In this document: one piece after another, positions 54,461-62,283 of the stretch
Position numbering within the stretch: position 1 is the stretch's first letter
Layout of the letters: the number at the start of each line of letters is the position of its first letter
Source of the DNA: Asanoa iriomotensis
Lineage (GTDB): Bacteria > Actinomycetota > Actinomycetes > Mycobacteriales > Micromonosporaceae
NCBI RefSeq assembly: GCF_016862515.1
Contig: NZ_BONC01000032.1
Coordinates: 1-64,000, forward strand
Direction of reading: 5' to 3'
Length of the DNA: 64,000 nucleotides
Program-made: the position numbers and the translations under genes
Notes under the pieces: model-generated
What the model saw: the letters and a program-made list of their open reading frames with translations, nothing else
Told to the model about the DNA's origin: nothing
Database searches by the model: none

Positions 54461-55138
54461 CTACGGTGCACCCGTCGGTGGTATGCCCAGCATTTCCGAG
54501 GCGTCTGACGTAAGGCCGGCGATGACGTAGTCGCCAGTCGAACCGCGCCAGTCGGACCGGCTCAGCGTGAGATTGACCTGCTCCACCCGTCTGTCCTCGG
54601 CCGCCCTCGTGGTCGTGCCGTTGCCCCGGTAGCCCATCGCCCGGGAGACGCCGAGGGAAGCGTAGTTGGTGACCCAGGCTGCGGTGTCCGCGCGCTCGGC
54701 ACGAAGACCGTCGAACGCCAGATGCAGGACCGCCTCACGGGCGCCCTTGCCGTATCCCGCGCCCTGGTATCGCCGACCGATCCACGACCCGGTCGAAACA
54801 GTGCGGGTCACCGCGAAATGCTGAGCCCCGATCTCCTGCACCCCGACGATGTCGCCGCCGACCTTGACGGCGAGCATCAGGTTCCACCGCTCGGGTCGCC
54901 AATCCGCCAGCCCGGCCCAGAAGTAGCGCAGAAACCTGCGTTCGGCCTCCGGCGAGGCCACGTCCTCCCATCCGCCGACCGGGGTGCGCGGCAGATACTG
55001 GTTCTGCGGGTCGTAGACGCCGCCGGCGGCGGCCAGCCGGGCCAGCGCTTCAAGGGTGTCCGGGTCGGAGACGAACAACTCGACGGCCGGAGTACGCACC
55101 TTGATCCCTAGCAGCGGCCAGATTTCGACGAGCGACAT
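54461..55138 (-). CDS. GNAT acetyltransferase
   Basis: A 225-residue N-acetyltransferase opening with WPLLGIKVRTPAVEL, typical of this subfamily. The acyl-CoA loop is SWIGRRYQGAGYGKGARE, followed by NYASLGVSRAMGYR. ATG at 55138 is chosen because homology begins there; an ATG at 55180 would add 14 residues. Substrate unknown. Confidence 0.82.
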   Translation of the reverse strand: MSLVEIWPLLGIKVRTPAVELFVSDPDTLEALARLAAAGGVYDPQNQYLPRTPVGGWEDVASPEAERRFLRYFWAGLADWRPERWNLMLAVKVGGDIVGVQEIGAQHFAVTRTVSTGSWIGRRYQGAGYGKGAREAVLHLAFDGLRAERADTAAWVTNYASLGVSRAMGYRGNGTTTRAAEDRRVEQVNLTLSRSDWRGSTGDYVIAGLTSDASEMLGIPPTGAP

Positions 55139-55225
55139 GGTGGCTATCATGGCCGCCAAGCGGTGATCAGTCGGCTTCATTTCCCGCCCGCGTGAGCGCC
55201 GTCGGCGGCAGAGCTAGACGCGCAA

Positions 55226-56107
55226 GTGTCGGTGTATGGCTTCCGGCATGATGGCGACGTGGCAGACCCAGAAGGGTTTCTGAGGTTCGAGTATCGGCGC
55301 CGGGATGGGCTGCATTGCTATGTGGTGCGTGCGGATGAGGCGGGTCTGCCTGGTCCAGCGTGGTCGGGGCTGTGGGAACAGGACTATTCGGAGGACCGGG
55401 CCCTGAACCCGTGGTGGCGTCATGGGATCAACAACTCTGACGGTGAGGCGCTGGCGGTGTGGCGGGCGCTGGCGTGGGCGCTGACTGCAGGCATGACCCG
55501 GTTCGCGACTCCCGCGTACTACCGGGACGAGGCCGCCGGGCTGTTGGGTGTCGATCGTGAAACGGTGCGGCTGGTCCGATGGGAGTACGAGGTCGATCTC
55601 GAGCAGCCCGACTGGCTCACCGCCGATGTCGGGTTCGTTCCCGCCCGCGCCTGCGTGCCGCTGCGGCCGCCGCCAGATCCGTGGGAACGAGACCACGCCG
55701 GGTTCGCCGGGCTTTTCGAGCTGGCCGGCTTTCAGCACCTCACTGATCTCGACTTGGCAATCTCGGGCGATGCCACGTCAGAGCTGACGCTCTTTGCGCT
55801 GCGAGGCCCGGACCGGGCTGATTCTCTGGCCGCTGCGCTCAACCAGAACCACCGCCCTCGCCTGGCCGACATTCTGCAGGCCGGTGACATCTTCGTTGAT
55901 CTGGCCGTCGTTCGTGATCTCGGCGCTGGCCCAGCCAGCTACTTCACCGTCAAGACGCCCGAAGCGACCGACGACGTCGATCGGCTCGCTGATCACTTCA
56001 GCCGATCATTTCGCCGCTACATCGAGCGGGTCAGGCAGATCCGCACCTTCGACGAGTTCCACACCGCGATCGACAGCCTGCTCGCGTCACCCCACACCAC
56101 CGGTTGA
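55226..56107 (+). CDS. hypothetical protein
   Basis: A 293-residue soluble protein with no recognised domain. It has an aspartate/tryptophan-rich first third (SGLWEQDYSEDRALNPWW), a middle with VRLVRWEYEVDLEQP, and a helical C-terminus (DRLADHFSRSFRRYIERVRQI). The GTG at 55226 is the first start; later GTG codons are possible. It lies within a segment bounded by direct repeats. Confidence 0.65.
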   Translation: MSVYGFRHDGDVADPEGFLRFEYRRRDGLHCYVVRADEAGLPGPAWSGLWEQDYSEDRALNPWWRHGINNSDGEALAVWRALAWALTAGMTRFATPAYYRDEAAGLLGVDRETVRLVRWEYEVDLEQPDWLTADVGFVPARACVPLRPPPDPWERDHAGFAGLFELAGFQHLTDLDLAISGDATSELTLFALRGPDRADSLAAALNQNHRPRLADILQAGDIFVDLAVVRDLGAGPASYFTVKTPEATDDVDRLADHFSRSFRRYIERVRQIRTFDEFHTAIDSLLASPHTTG

Positions 56108-56562
56108 CGGCCCGCCGGTGGCATCGCGTCTTCACGTACGACGCGACGCGCGCGCTTGCCGCGTGCGCGGCAGAAGAGGCGCCGCGACGCGAAGGGTGAG
56201 CGCGCAAGCCGGTCGCGAGCGTCGAGTTCGGGTCCTCAGCATGGATCGCCGCCCAATTTCCGGAAGCGATGGCCTGAGCCACTGTGATGCCCGCACGTCG
56301 GCGTCTCAGGGCGACGTAGCGTGCCTACCGAGAGCGTCGGTGCCCATCGGCGTTCAGGATCGGTGCCGAGCGCGCGCACGACGCACTCATGTCGACAGAG
56401 GCGGATGCGGCGCTTGACAGTCTGGTACTCCGCCGAAGCCGCCTGCCATGATTCCCTCAGGCCGCCCCCGTGCGCAGGTCCCCACACCCGCTGCCAACCG
56501 TCCGGACGGTGCGCAGTTGTGGGCTGTATCCCGCTGGGGGTTCGAACCTGCGCACGCCTGTT
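56108..56562. other. 455-base non-coding stretch with the right direct repeat
   Basis: No credible gene. Blocks at 56392-56444 and 56508-56534 repeat those at 54071-54155, separated by about 60 extra bases; a T-arm-like GGGTTCGAACC lies at about 56537. Confidence 0.55.
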
Positions 56563-56943
56563 TTACGCCTCGTGGAAGGGGGCCGGTTCCGGCGGGATTC
56601 GTTTGGACATCAGGCAGAACTCGTTGCCTTCCGGGTCCTCCAGGACCACCCACGAGCCGCTGCCGATGATGGTTGAGCGCTTGGCGCCGAGAGAGAGCAG
56701 CCGACCGAGTTCCTCGTCCTGCTCGCGGTCGGCCGGGCACACGTCGAAATGCAGGCGGTTCTTCGTCGTCTTGCGCTCGTCGACGCGGATGAACAGGATG
56801 TCCGGACTGACCGTCGCCCCTCGGATCGCCACCCCGGTCTCGTCGCGGGCGAAAATCCGGTAGCCCAGGACCGCACACCAGAAGCCGGCGAGCAACTCCG
56901 GATCGTTGCAGTCGATGATGATGTCGCCCACTCGGCTGACCAC
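56563..56943 (-). CDS. VOC superfamily protein
   Basis: A 126-residue glyoxalase-like protein: VGDIIIDCNDPELLAGFWCAVLGY, then RLHFDVCPADREQ and VLEDPEGNEFCL, giving the metal-site positions. Substrate unknown. GTG at 56943. Transcribed away from the PEP-mutase-like gene. Confidence 0.9.
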   Translation of the reverse strand: MVSRVGDIIIDCNDPELLAGFWCAVLGYRIFARDETGVAIRGATVSPDILFIRVDERKTTKNRLHFDVCPADREQDEELGRLLSLGAKRSTIIGSGSWVVLEDPEGNEFCLMSKRIPPEPAPFHEA

Positions 56944-57064
56944 GGGTCAGGAGCGTACCGGGCTGGCTGGTCCCGCGGATGTGATCGAGCTGGAGAGGCT
57001 GGGCGACCGGTAGAAGTCCGATAACCGCCGGACCGCGGCGGCCCACCCCGGTTGGCTGGACGGC

Positions 57065-57784
57065 ATGACACTGCAGGACTTCCGCGCGCTTCACCACCGA
57101 CCCGGTCAACCCCTCGTGCTGCCCAACGCCTGGGACGCCGCCAGTGCGCGGATCATCGAGAAGGCCGGCGCCGCCGCTATCGCCACCACCAGTTACGGCG
57201 TCGCCATCAGCCTCGGCACCACCGACGACGGAGGACTCGGACAGCAGGCCGCGCTCGAGGTGATCGCTCAGGTGGTCGCCGCCGTCAAGATTCCCGTCAC
57301 CGCCGACGTCGAGGCGGGCTACGGCGATGTCGAAGGGACCATCCGCGGCGTGCTGGCGGCGGGCGCCCAAGGGGTCAACATCGAGGACGGCACCGCGACA
57401 CGAGAAGAGCACGCCGCGCGGATCCGCGCCGCGCGCGGCGTCGCCGGCACCGACCTGTTCATCAACGCAAGGATCGATACCTACCTGCGCGAGATCGGCG
57501 ACCCGGCGACGAGGCTCGCCGAGACCCTCGACCGCGCGGCCGCCTACGTCGAAGCCGGCGCCGACGGCATCTTCGTGCCCGGTGTGACCGACGAAGAGAC
57601 CATCGCGGCCCTTCCGAAAGACGTTCCGTTGAACGTCATGATCGGCACCGGATCACCCAGCGTCCAGGAACTGGCCGACCTCGGCGTCGCCCGCGTCAGC
57701 GTCGGGCCCGCCATCACCCTCGCGGCGTTCGCGGCGATCGAGAAAGCGGCCCGGGACATCCTGGCGGGTCACCCACACGTGTGA
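57065..57784 (+). CDS. isocitrate lyase/PEP mutase family enzyme
   Basis: A 239-residue TIM-barrel lyase. Metal and substrate motifs are TADVEAGYGD, GVNIEDG and INARIDTY. The KKCGH catalytic loop of isocitrate lyase is absent, placing it with the PEP-mutase/oxaloacetate-decarboxylase-like group; reaction uncertain. ATG at 57065. Followed directly by the TetR operator. Confidence 0.93.
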   Translation: MTLQDFRALHHRPGQPLVLPNAWDAASARIIEKAGAAAIATTSYGVAISLGTTDDGGLGQQAALEVIAQVVAAVKIPVTADVEAGYGDVEGTIRGVLAAGAQGVNIEDGTATREEHAARIRAARGVAGTDLFINARIDTYLREIGDPATRLAETLDRAAAYVEAGADGIFVPGVTDEETIAALPKDVPLNVMIGTGSPSVQELADLGVARVSVGPAITLAAFAAIEKAARDILAGHPHV

Positions 57785-57797
57785 CCTGAGCCACCAA

Positions 57798-57834
57798 CCT
57801 GACCGCTCGGTCAGAATCTGACCGAGCGGTCAGG
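57798..57834. promoter_or_regulatory. double TetR operator
   Basis: A perfect palindrome with 18-base arms and a single central base; each arm itself contains TGACCGNNCGGTCA. Two operator half-dimer sites ahead of a TetR gene are the common autoregulatory layout; it ends 12 bases before the TetR start. Confidence 0.88.
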
Positions 57835-57846
57835 AACAATGAACCC

Positions 57847-58386
57847 GTGGTTCGCATCCGGACGCGTGACGAGATCCTGCGGGTCGCCGCGGAGCTGTTC
57901 ACGCGGTACGGCTTCAAGGGCACGTCGCTGCACGACATCGCCGCCGAGGTGGGGTGTTCGAAAGCGACGTTGCTCTACCACTTCGCGCACAAGGACGCGA
58001 TCCTGCTCGCCCTCGTCGAGCCCGCCCGGCAGTCGCTGATCGACCTTGTGGCCCGGCTCGCCGGCGTCGACGACAAGGGTGTCCGGGACGCGGCCATCGA
58101 CGGCTTCGTCGACCTCGTGCTCCGTTACCGGCGCGAGGTCGCGCTGATCTACGACGTGACTCCGCAGTTCCTGCAGGAACCCGCGTTCGACCGGGTGCGC
58201 GAGCTGACCGACGCGCTCGTTGCCGGGTTCGCCGGCCGCTCGGCCGACCCCGCCGACCAGACCGCCGCCAAGGTGGTGCTCGGTGGCATCGCCGCCGTGG
58301 TCATCGACGACAAGACCGACGCGGTGGAGTTGCGCCCGGCCCTGGTCGCCGTCGCCCGCCGCGCTCTCATCCCCGGGAAGGACTGA
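57847..58386 (+). CDS. TetR family repressor of the MMPL exporter
   Basis: A 179-residue repressor with helix-turn-helix TSLHDIAAEVGCSKATLLYHFAHKDAI at about 27-53 and a helical ligand domain. GTG at 57847; AGGA within the operator may serve as ribosome site. Stops one base before the MMPL start, so the pair is one unit controlled by the double operator. Confidence 0.94.
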   Translation: MVRIRTRDEILRVAAELFTRYGFKGTSLHDIAAEVGCSKATLLYHFAHKDAILLALVEPARQSLIDLVARLAGVDDKGVRDAAIDGFVDLVLRYRREVALIYDVTPQFLQEPAFDRVRELTDALVAGFAGRSADPADQTAAKVVLGGIAAVVIDDKTDAVELRPALVAVARRALIPGKD

Positions 58387-58387
58387 C

Positions 58388-60574
58388 ATGGCTACGCTGC
58401 TCTACCGGCTCGGCCGCGCCTCGTACCGCCGCCGCCGGCTGGTTGTCGTGCTCTGGCTCGCGCTGCTCGTCGCGCTCGGCGGCGCCGCGCTGGCCTTCAA
58501 GGGGCCGACGTCGAGCAACTTCACCATGCCGGGCACCGAGTCCCAGCGGGCCATCGACTCCCTCCGGCACGAGTTCCCGGAGGGCAGCGGCGCGGTCGGG
58601 TTGATCGTCGTGGCCGCGCCCGAGGGGGCCACGCTGACCGACCCGCCGCTCACCGCCGCGGTCAAGGACCTCGTCGGCGAGGCGAAGGAACTGCCCGGTG
58701 TGGTCGGCGCCGTCGACCCGTTCGAAGCCAGGGCCATTTCCCAGGACACGCGGTACGCGCTGGTCCAGGTGCAGTTCGCCGGCCGCGCCGACGAGCTCAC
58801 CGAGGCACAGCGCGCCGCGTACGAGGAGACCGGTGCGCGCGCCGAGGCCGCCGGGCTGCGGGTCGGCCACGGCGGCGAGGTGATGAACTCCGCGCCCGAG
58901 GTCGGCGGCACCGAGGGCATCGGTGTGGCGATCGCGCTGGTCGTGCTGCTGGTGACGTTCGGTTCGCTGGTCGCCGCGGGGATGACCATGCTCAACGCGC
59001 TGATCGGCGTCGGCGCCGGCATGGCCGGCATCTACGCGCTGAGCAGCGTCGTCGAGATGACCAACGTGACGCCCGTGCTGGCGCTGATGCTCGGCCTCGC
59101 GGTCGGCATCGACTACTCACTGTTCATCACGTCCCGCCACCGCCAGCACCTGGCCGAGGGGCTGGACCCCGAGGAGGCGGCGGCGCGCGCGGTCGGCACG
59201 GCCGGTTCCGCGGTCGTGTTCGCCGGCGTCACCGTGGTGATCGCGCTGGCCGGGCTCGCGGTGGTGGGCATCCCGTTCCTGAGCGCGATGGGTCTGGCCG
59301 CCGCCGGCACCGTGGCGGTCGCGGTGCTCGTCGCGATCACGCTGCTGCCCGCGCTGCTCGGGTTCGCCGGCCGGAAGGTGTTGCCGCGCAAGCAGCGTGG
59401 CACCGCGCCGAGGCCGCCGCGGGAGGGCTTCGGCTTCCGGTGGGCCCGGCTGATGACCCGCGCCCGCGTACCCGTCATCCTGGTCGGGATCGTCGGCCTG
59501 GGCGCGTTGGCGCTGCCCGCCGCCGACATGCGGCTCGCGCTGCCGGACGCCGGATCGGGTCCCGAGGGTACGCCCGCCCGCGTCGCCGCCGACCTCGTCA
59601 CCGAGGGCTTCGGGCCGGGCTTCAACGGCCGGCTGACCGTGGTCGTCACCAGCGACTCGGCGGAGCGGACCGCGGCCGCGGTGCGACAGGTGGGCCCGGC
59701 GCTGGAGGGCACGCCCAACCTGGTCGCGGTCACCCCGCCCACGCTCAGCGGTGACCAGCGCACCGCGCTGCTCGGCATCATCCCCAAGGAGGGTCCGACC
59801 GCCGAGAGCACCGAGACCCTGGTGCACGACGTCCGCGCGAAGACACACGGCCTCGGTGCCGCCGACGTCGCGGTGACCGGCCAGACCGCCGTCGGCGTCG
59901 ACGTGTCGGAGAAGCTCGCCGACGCGCTGCCGATCTACCTGCTGATCGTCGTCGGCCTCTCCGTACTCCTGCTGATGTTGGTCTTCCGCTCTGTCCTCGT
60001 GCCCGTCAAGGCCGCTCTGGGCTTCCTGCTCACGGTCGGCGCGACCTTCGGCATCACCGTCTGGATCTTCCAGGAGGGGCACCTGGCCGGGCTGCTCGGC
60101 ATCGGCACGCCCGGCCCGCTGATCAGCTTCCTGCCGATCCTGCTGGTCGGCATCCTGTTCGGGCTCGCGATGGACTACGAGGTGTTCCTGGTCTCCCGGA
60201 TGCGTGAGGACCACGTGCACGGAGCCGGCGCGCAGCAGGCGACGATCTCCGGTCTGGGCCACGGTGCCCGGGTGGTCACCGCCGCCGCGTTGATCATGAT
60301 CAGCGTGTTCGCCGGCTTCGTGCTGATCGACGACCCGATCATCAAGTCGATCGGCTTCGCCCTGGCCCTCGGCGTCGCGATCGACGCGTTCGTCGTGCGG
60401 ATGACCATCGTGCCGGCGGTGATGTCGCTGCTCGGCCGCGCCGCCTGGTGGCTGCCGCGCTGGCTCGACCGCGCACTGCCCAATGTGGACATCGAGGGCG
60501 AGAGGCTCCGCGCGGAGCTGGTCGAGCCGGAGCCCCGGGTCTCGGTGGGAGCCGGCGTCAGCGGCGGGCGGTGA
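58388..60574 (+). CDS. MMPL family RND-type exporter
   Basis: A 728-residue transporter with two six-helix halves, each with an acidic signature (LAVGIDYSLFITSRHR and LAMDYEVFLVSRMRED) for proton coupling, separated by extracellular loops. It probably exports a lipid or drug under control of the upstream TetR. ATG at 58388. Its end overlaps the convergent DUF1905 gene. Confidence 0.95.
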   Translation: MATLLYRLGRASYRRRRLVVVLWLALLVALGGAALAFKGPTSSNFTMPGTESQRAIDSLRHEFPEGSGAVGLIVVAAPEGATLTDPPLTAAVKDLVGEAKELPGVVGAVDPFEARAISQDTRYALVQVQFAGRADELTEAQRAAYEETGARAEAAGLRVGHGGEVMNSAPEVGGTEGIGVAIALVVLLVTFGSLVAAGMTMLNALIGVGAGMAGIYALSSVVEMTNVTPVLALMLGLAVGIDYSLFITSRHRQHLAEGLDPEEAAARAVGTAGSAVVFAGVTVVIALAGLAVVGIPFLSAMGLAAAGTVAVAVLVAITLLPALLGFAGRKVLPRKQRGTAPRPPREGFGFRWARLMTRARVPVILVGIVGLGALALPAADMRLALPDAGSGPEGTPARVAADLVTEGFGPGFNGRLTVVVTSDSAERTAAAVRQVGPALEGTPNLVAVTPPTLSGDQRTALLGIIPKEGPTAESTETLVHDVRAKTHGLGAADVAVTGQTAVGVDVSEKLADALPIYLLIVVGLSVLLLMLVFRSVLVPVKAALGFLLTVGATFGITVWIFQEGHLAGLLGIGTPGPLISFLPILLVGILFGLAMDYEVFLVSRMREDHVHGAGAQQATISGLGHGARVVTAAALIMISVFAGFVLIDDPIIKSIGFALALGVAIDAFVVRMTIVPAVMSLLGRAAWWLPRWLDRALPNVDIEGERLRAELVEPEPRVSVGAGVSGGR

Positions 60575-60827
60575 GCCGGACCGTCACCTGTGCGCCGGCC
60601 TCCTTGCCGACGGTCTTCTTCAGGGCGGCCCGCACCGGCAGCCAGTGCGGGCCCTGGCCGGAGGGCATCAGCGTCGCGTCGAACGGGTGACCGTCGATCG
60701 TGCCGCTGACCTTGACGGGCTTGCGGGTGCCGAGCAGCTCGTGCGAGCCCGGCAGCTCGATGTAGGTCGCGAACGCCCCGTCGGCCAGGATCGGTGCGGT
60801 AAAGGTCGCGTCGAGGGTGTCAGGCAT
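60558..60827 (-). CDS. DUF1905 family protein
   Basis: An 89-residue beta-barrel-like protein: LDATFTAPILADGAFATYIELPG, VSGTIDGHPFDATLMPSGQG and HWLPVRAALKKTVGKEAGAQV, the DUF1905 pattern. ATG at 60827 has GGAGG eight bases ahead. Overlaps the end of the TetR gene by eight bases, so it is the second gene of that unit. Confidence 0.9.
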   Translation of the reverse strand: MPDTLDATFTAPILADGAFATYIELPGSHELLGTRKPVKVSGTIDGHPFDATLMPSGQGPHWLPVRAALKKTVGKEAGAQVTVRLTARR

Positions 60828-61470
60828 TCTCGGATCCTCCATCGGCTGGGGTACGCAGCAGCAGCGCGGGCGGGACGCCCAGGCCACGGATGACGGTGTC
60901 GACGACCCGCGCGGCGGCCGCGTCGACGACCCGCGGGTCCTGGTGTCGCAGTGGGCCGCGGGTGGCCAGGTCGGCGAAGCCGTGGACGGTCGACCAGCAC
61001 GGCCACTCGGCGCTGGCCCGCCGCTCCGGCGTGAGGACACCGGTCGCCACCAGGCCGTCGAGCGCGTCGACCAGCAGTTGGTAGGGCGGCGGTGCCGCCA
61101 CCGGGCCCGCCTCCTGGGTGAGAAAGGCCAGCTCGAACCAGCCGCGTTCGGTGCGGGCGAAGTGGATGTAACCCAGGCCCACCGCGCGCAGCCGGTCGAC
61201 GGCGGCCTGCGCGGGGGAGGCGTCCGGGTTGATCCCGGTGATCCGCTCGTGCATCGCGCGCGCGACCAGCTCCTGCGCTTCGGCGGCCACGGCCCGCACC
61301 AGCGCGTTCCGGTCGGCGAAGTGCCGGTAGGCGGCGTTGGGCGTCACGCCGACCGCCCGGGTGAGCTCCCGCATCCCCAGCGCCGCGGCCCCACCGGACC
61401 GGGCGGCCCGCAGGCCGGCCGTGATCAGCGCGGTCCGCAGGTCACCGTGGTGATACGACCTAGCCCGCAC
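60820..61470 (-). CDS. TetR family regulator (WHG-type C-terminus)
   Basis: A 216-residue repressor starting YHHGDLRTALITAGL. The helix-turn-helix is LGMRELTRAVGVTPNAAYRHFADRNAL at about 31-57. The C-terminal domain has RTERGWFELAFL, typical of WHG-type regulators. GTG at 61470 with GGGAGG upstream. Probably autoregulates and controls DUF1905. Confidence 0.93.
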   Translation of the reverse strand: MRARSYHHGDLRTALITAGLRAARSGGAAALGMRELTRAVGVTPNAAYRHFADRNALVRAVAAEAQELVARAMHERITGINPDASPAQAAVDRLRAVGLGYIHFARTERGWFELAFLTQEAGPVAAPPPYQLLVDALDGLVATGVLTPERRASAEWPCWSTVHGFADLATRGPLRHQDPRVVDAAAARVVDTVIRGLGVPPALLLRTPADGGSENA

Positions 61471-61492
61471 CTCTGGAAGCCTCCCGGAACCT

Positions 61493-61548
61493 GGTGTACG
61501 GTGTCAACATTGCGGATGTGGACAGCGTACACCAAAGATCTGTCCACA
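61493..61548. promoter_or_regulatory. two overlapping inverted repeats, candidate TetR operator
   Basis: Outer repeat: GGTGTACGGTGTC (61493-61505) and GACAGCGTACACC (61521-61533), one mismatch. Inner: TGTGGACAG (61517-61525) and CTGTCCACA (61540-61548), perfect. They lie 23-78 bases upstream of the TetR start. Confidence 0.6.
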
Positions 61549-61669
61549 CCGGAGCGGCCGGCGCGGCCGCGCGGACCGGGGCGACCGGGGAAACCGGCCG
61601 GTCTGCCGGCGGGAACGCCCATGAGGGGGCGGTCCGCGCGACCACGCCACCGGCGCGCGCCGACGACGG

Positions 61670-61759
61670 TCACGCGCCGCGGAACGTGCGCCGGTAGGCG
61701 TCCGGTGCGACGCCGAGGGCCCGGTGGAAATCCCGGCGTAGGGTCGTCGCCGTGCCCAG
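61670..61759 (-). pseudogene. AraC family regulator, C-terminal remnant
   Basis: The minus strand encodes LGTATTLRRDFHRALGVAPD followed by AYRRTFRGA and a stop, the end of an AraC-type DNA-binding domain. The rest of the gene is absent; the sequence becomes unrelated beyond 61759. Confidence 0.75.
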
Positions 61760-62111
61760 CCACCTGGCCATCCCCGAGGTCCGCACCTACCTGACCACCG
61801 CTGCCGCGGACGACCTGGCCGGCGCCGCGGCGCCCGTCGCGGTCGACGACCGGGGCCGGTCCGCGCAGACGTTCACAGTGGACGTCCGGGTGCGCAGGGG
61901 CGCGGAAGAGCGCCGCCGCACGGCACACGGCCGGGACATCTACGCGGTCACCGCGCCGCTCGCCGTCGAGGCCGTCCAACGGATCCTCGACGGCCGGACC
62001 AGCACGACCGGCGTCGCCTCCGCGGGCGAGATGTTCGACGCGCCGGACTTCCTGCGGGCGCTCGCCCCGCACATCTCGCTCGAATCGCATCGATTGGCGT
62101 CCACCCGTTGA
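61752..62111 (+). pseudogene. saccharopine-dehydrogenase-like oxidoreductase, C-terminal remnant
   Basis: A 119-codon frame whose product (AIPEVRTYLTTAA, TFTVDVRVRRG, GRDIYAVTAPLAVEAVQRIL) reads as the C-terminal third of a saccharopine-dehydrogenase-like NAD(P)-binding protein; the Rossmann N-terminus is missing. GTG at 61752 is just the first codon after the breakpoint. Its 5' end overlaps the AraC remnant, marking a deletion junction. Confidence 0.65.
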
Positions 62112-62172
62112 CGGGTTCCGTAGCACGTCGGTAACCTGGCGCACAACTTGCCGCAAGATTGCGACAAGCACC

Positions 62173-62183
62173 TGAAATTTTCG
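62173..62183. promoter_or_regulatory. candidate CGAAANTTTCG-type operator
   Basis: TGAAATTTTCG differs by one base from CGAAANTTTCG, a motif known from streptomycete xylanase gene promoters. It lies about 100 bases upstream of the secreted carbohydrate-binding gene. Confidence 0.35.
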
Positions 62184-62283
62184 CGCAGCACTTCGCTCCA
62201 AAGCCGTTCCACCGGCTCTGTGCCGACTTCCGCCCCTCCCCGGTCGCCCCCGGGGAGAAGTCCCCACTGCGAAAAGGACAGCG

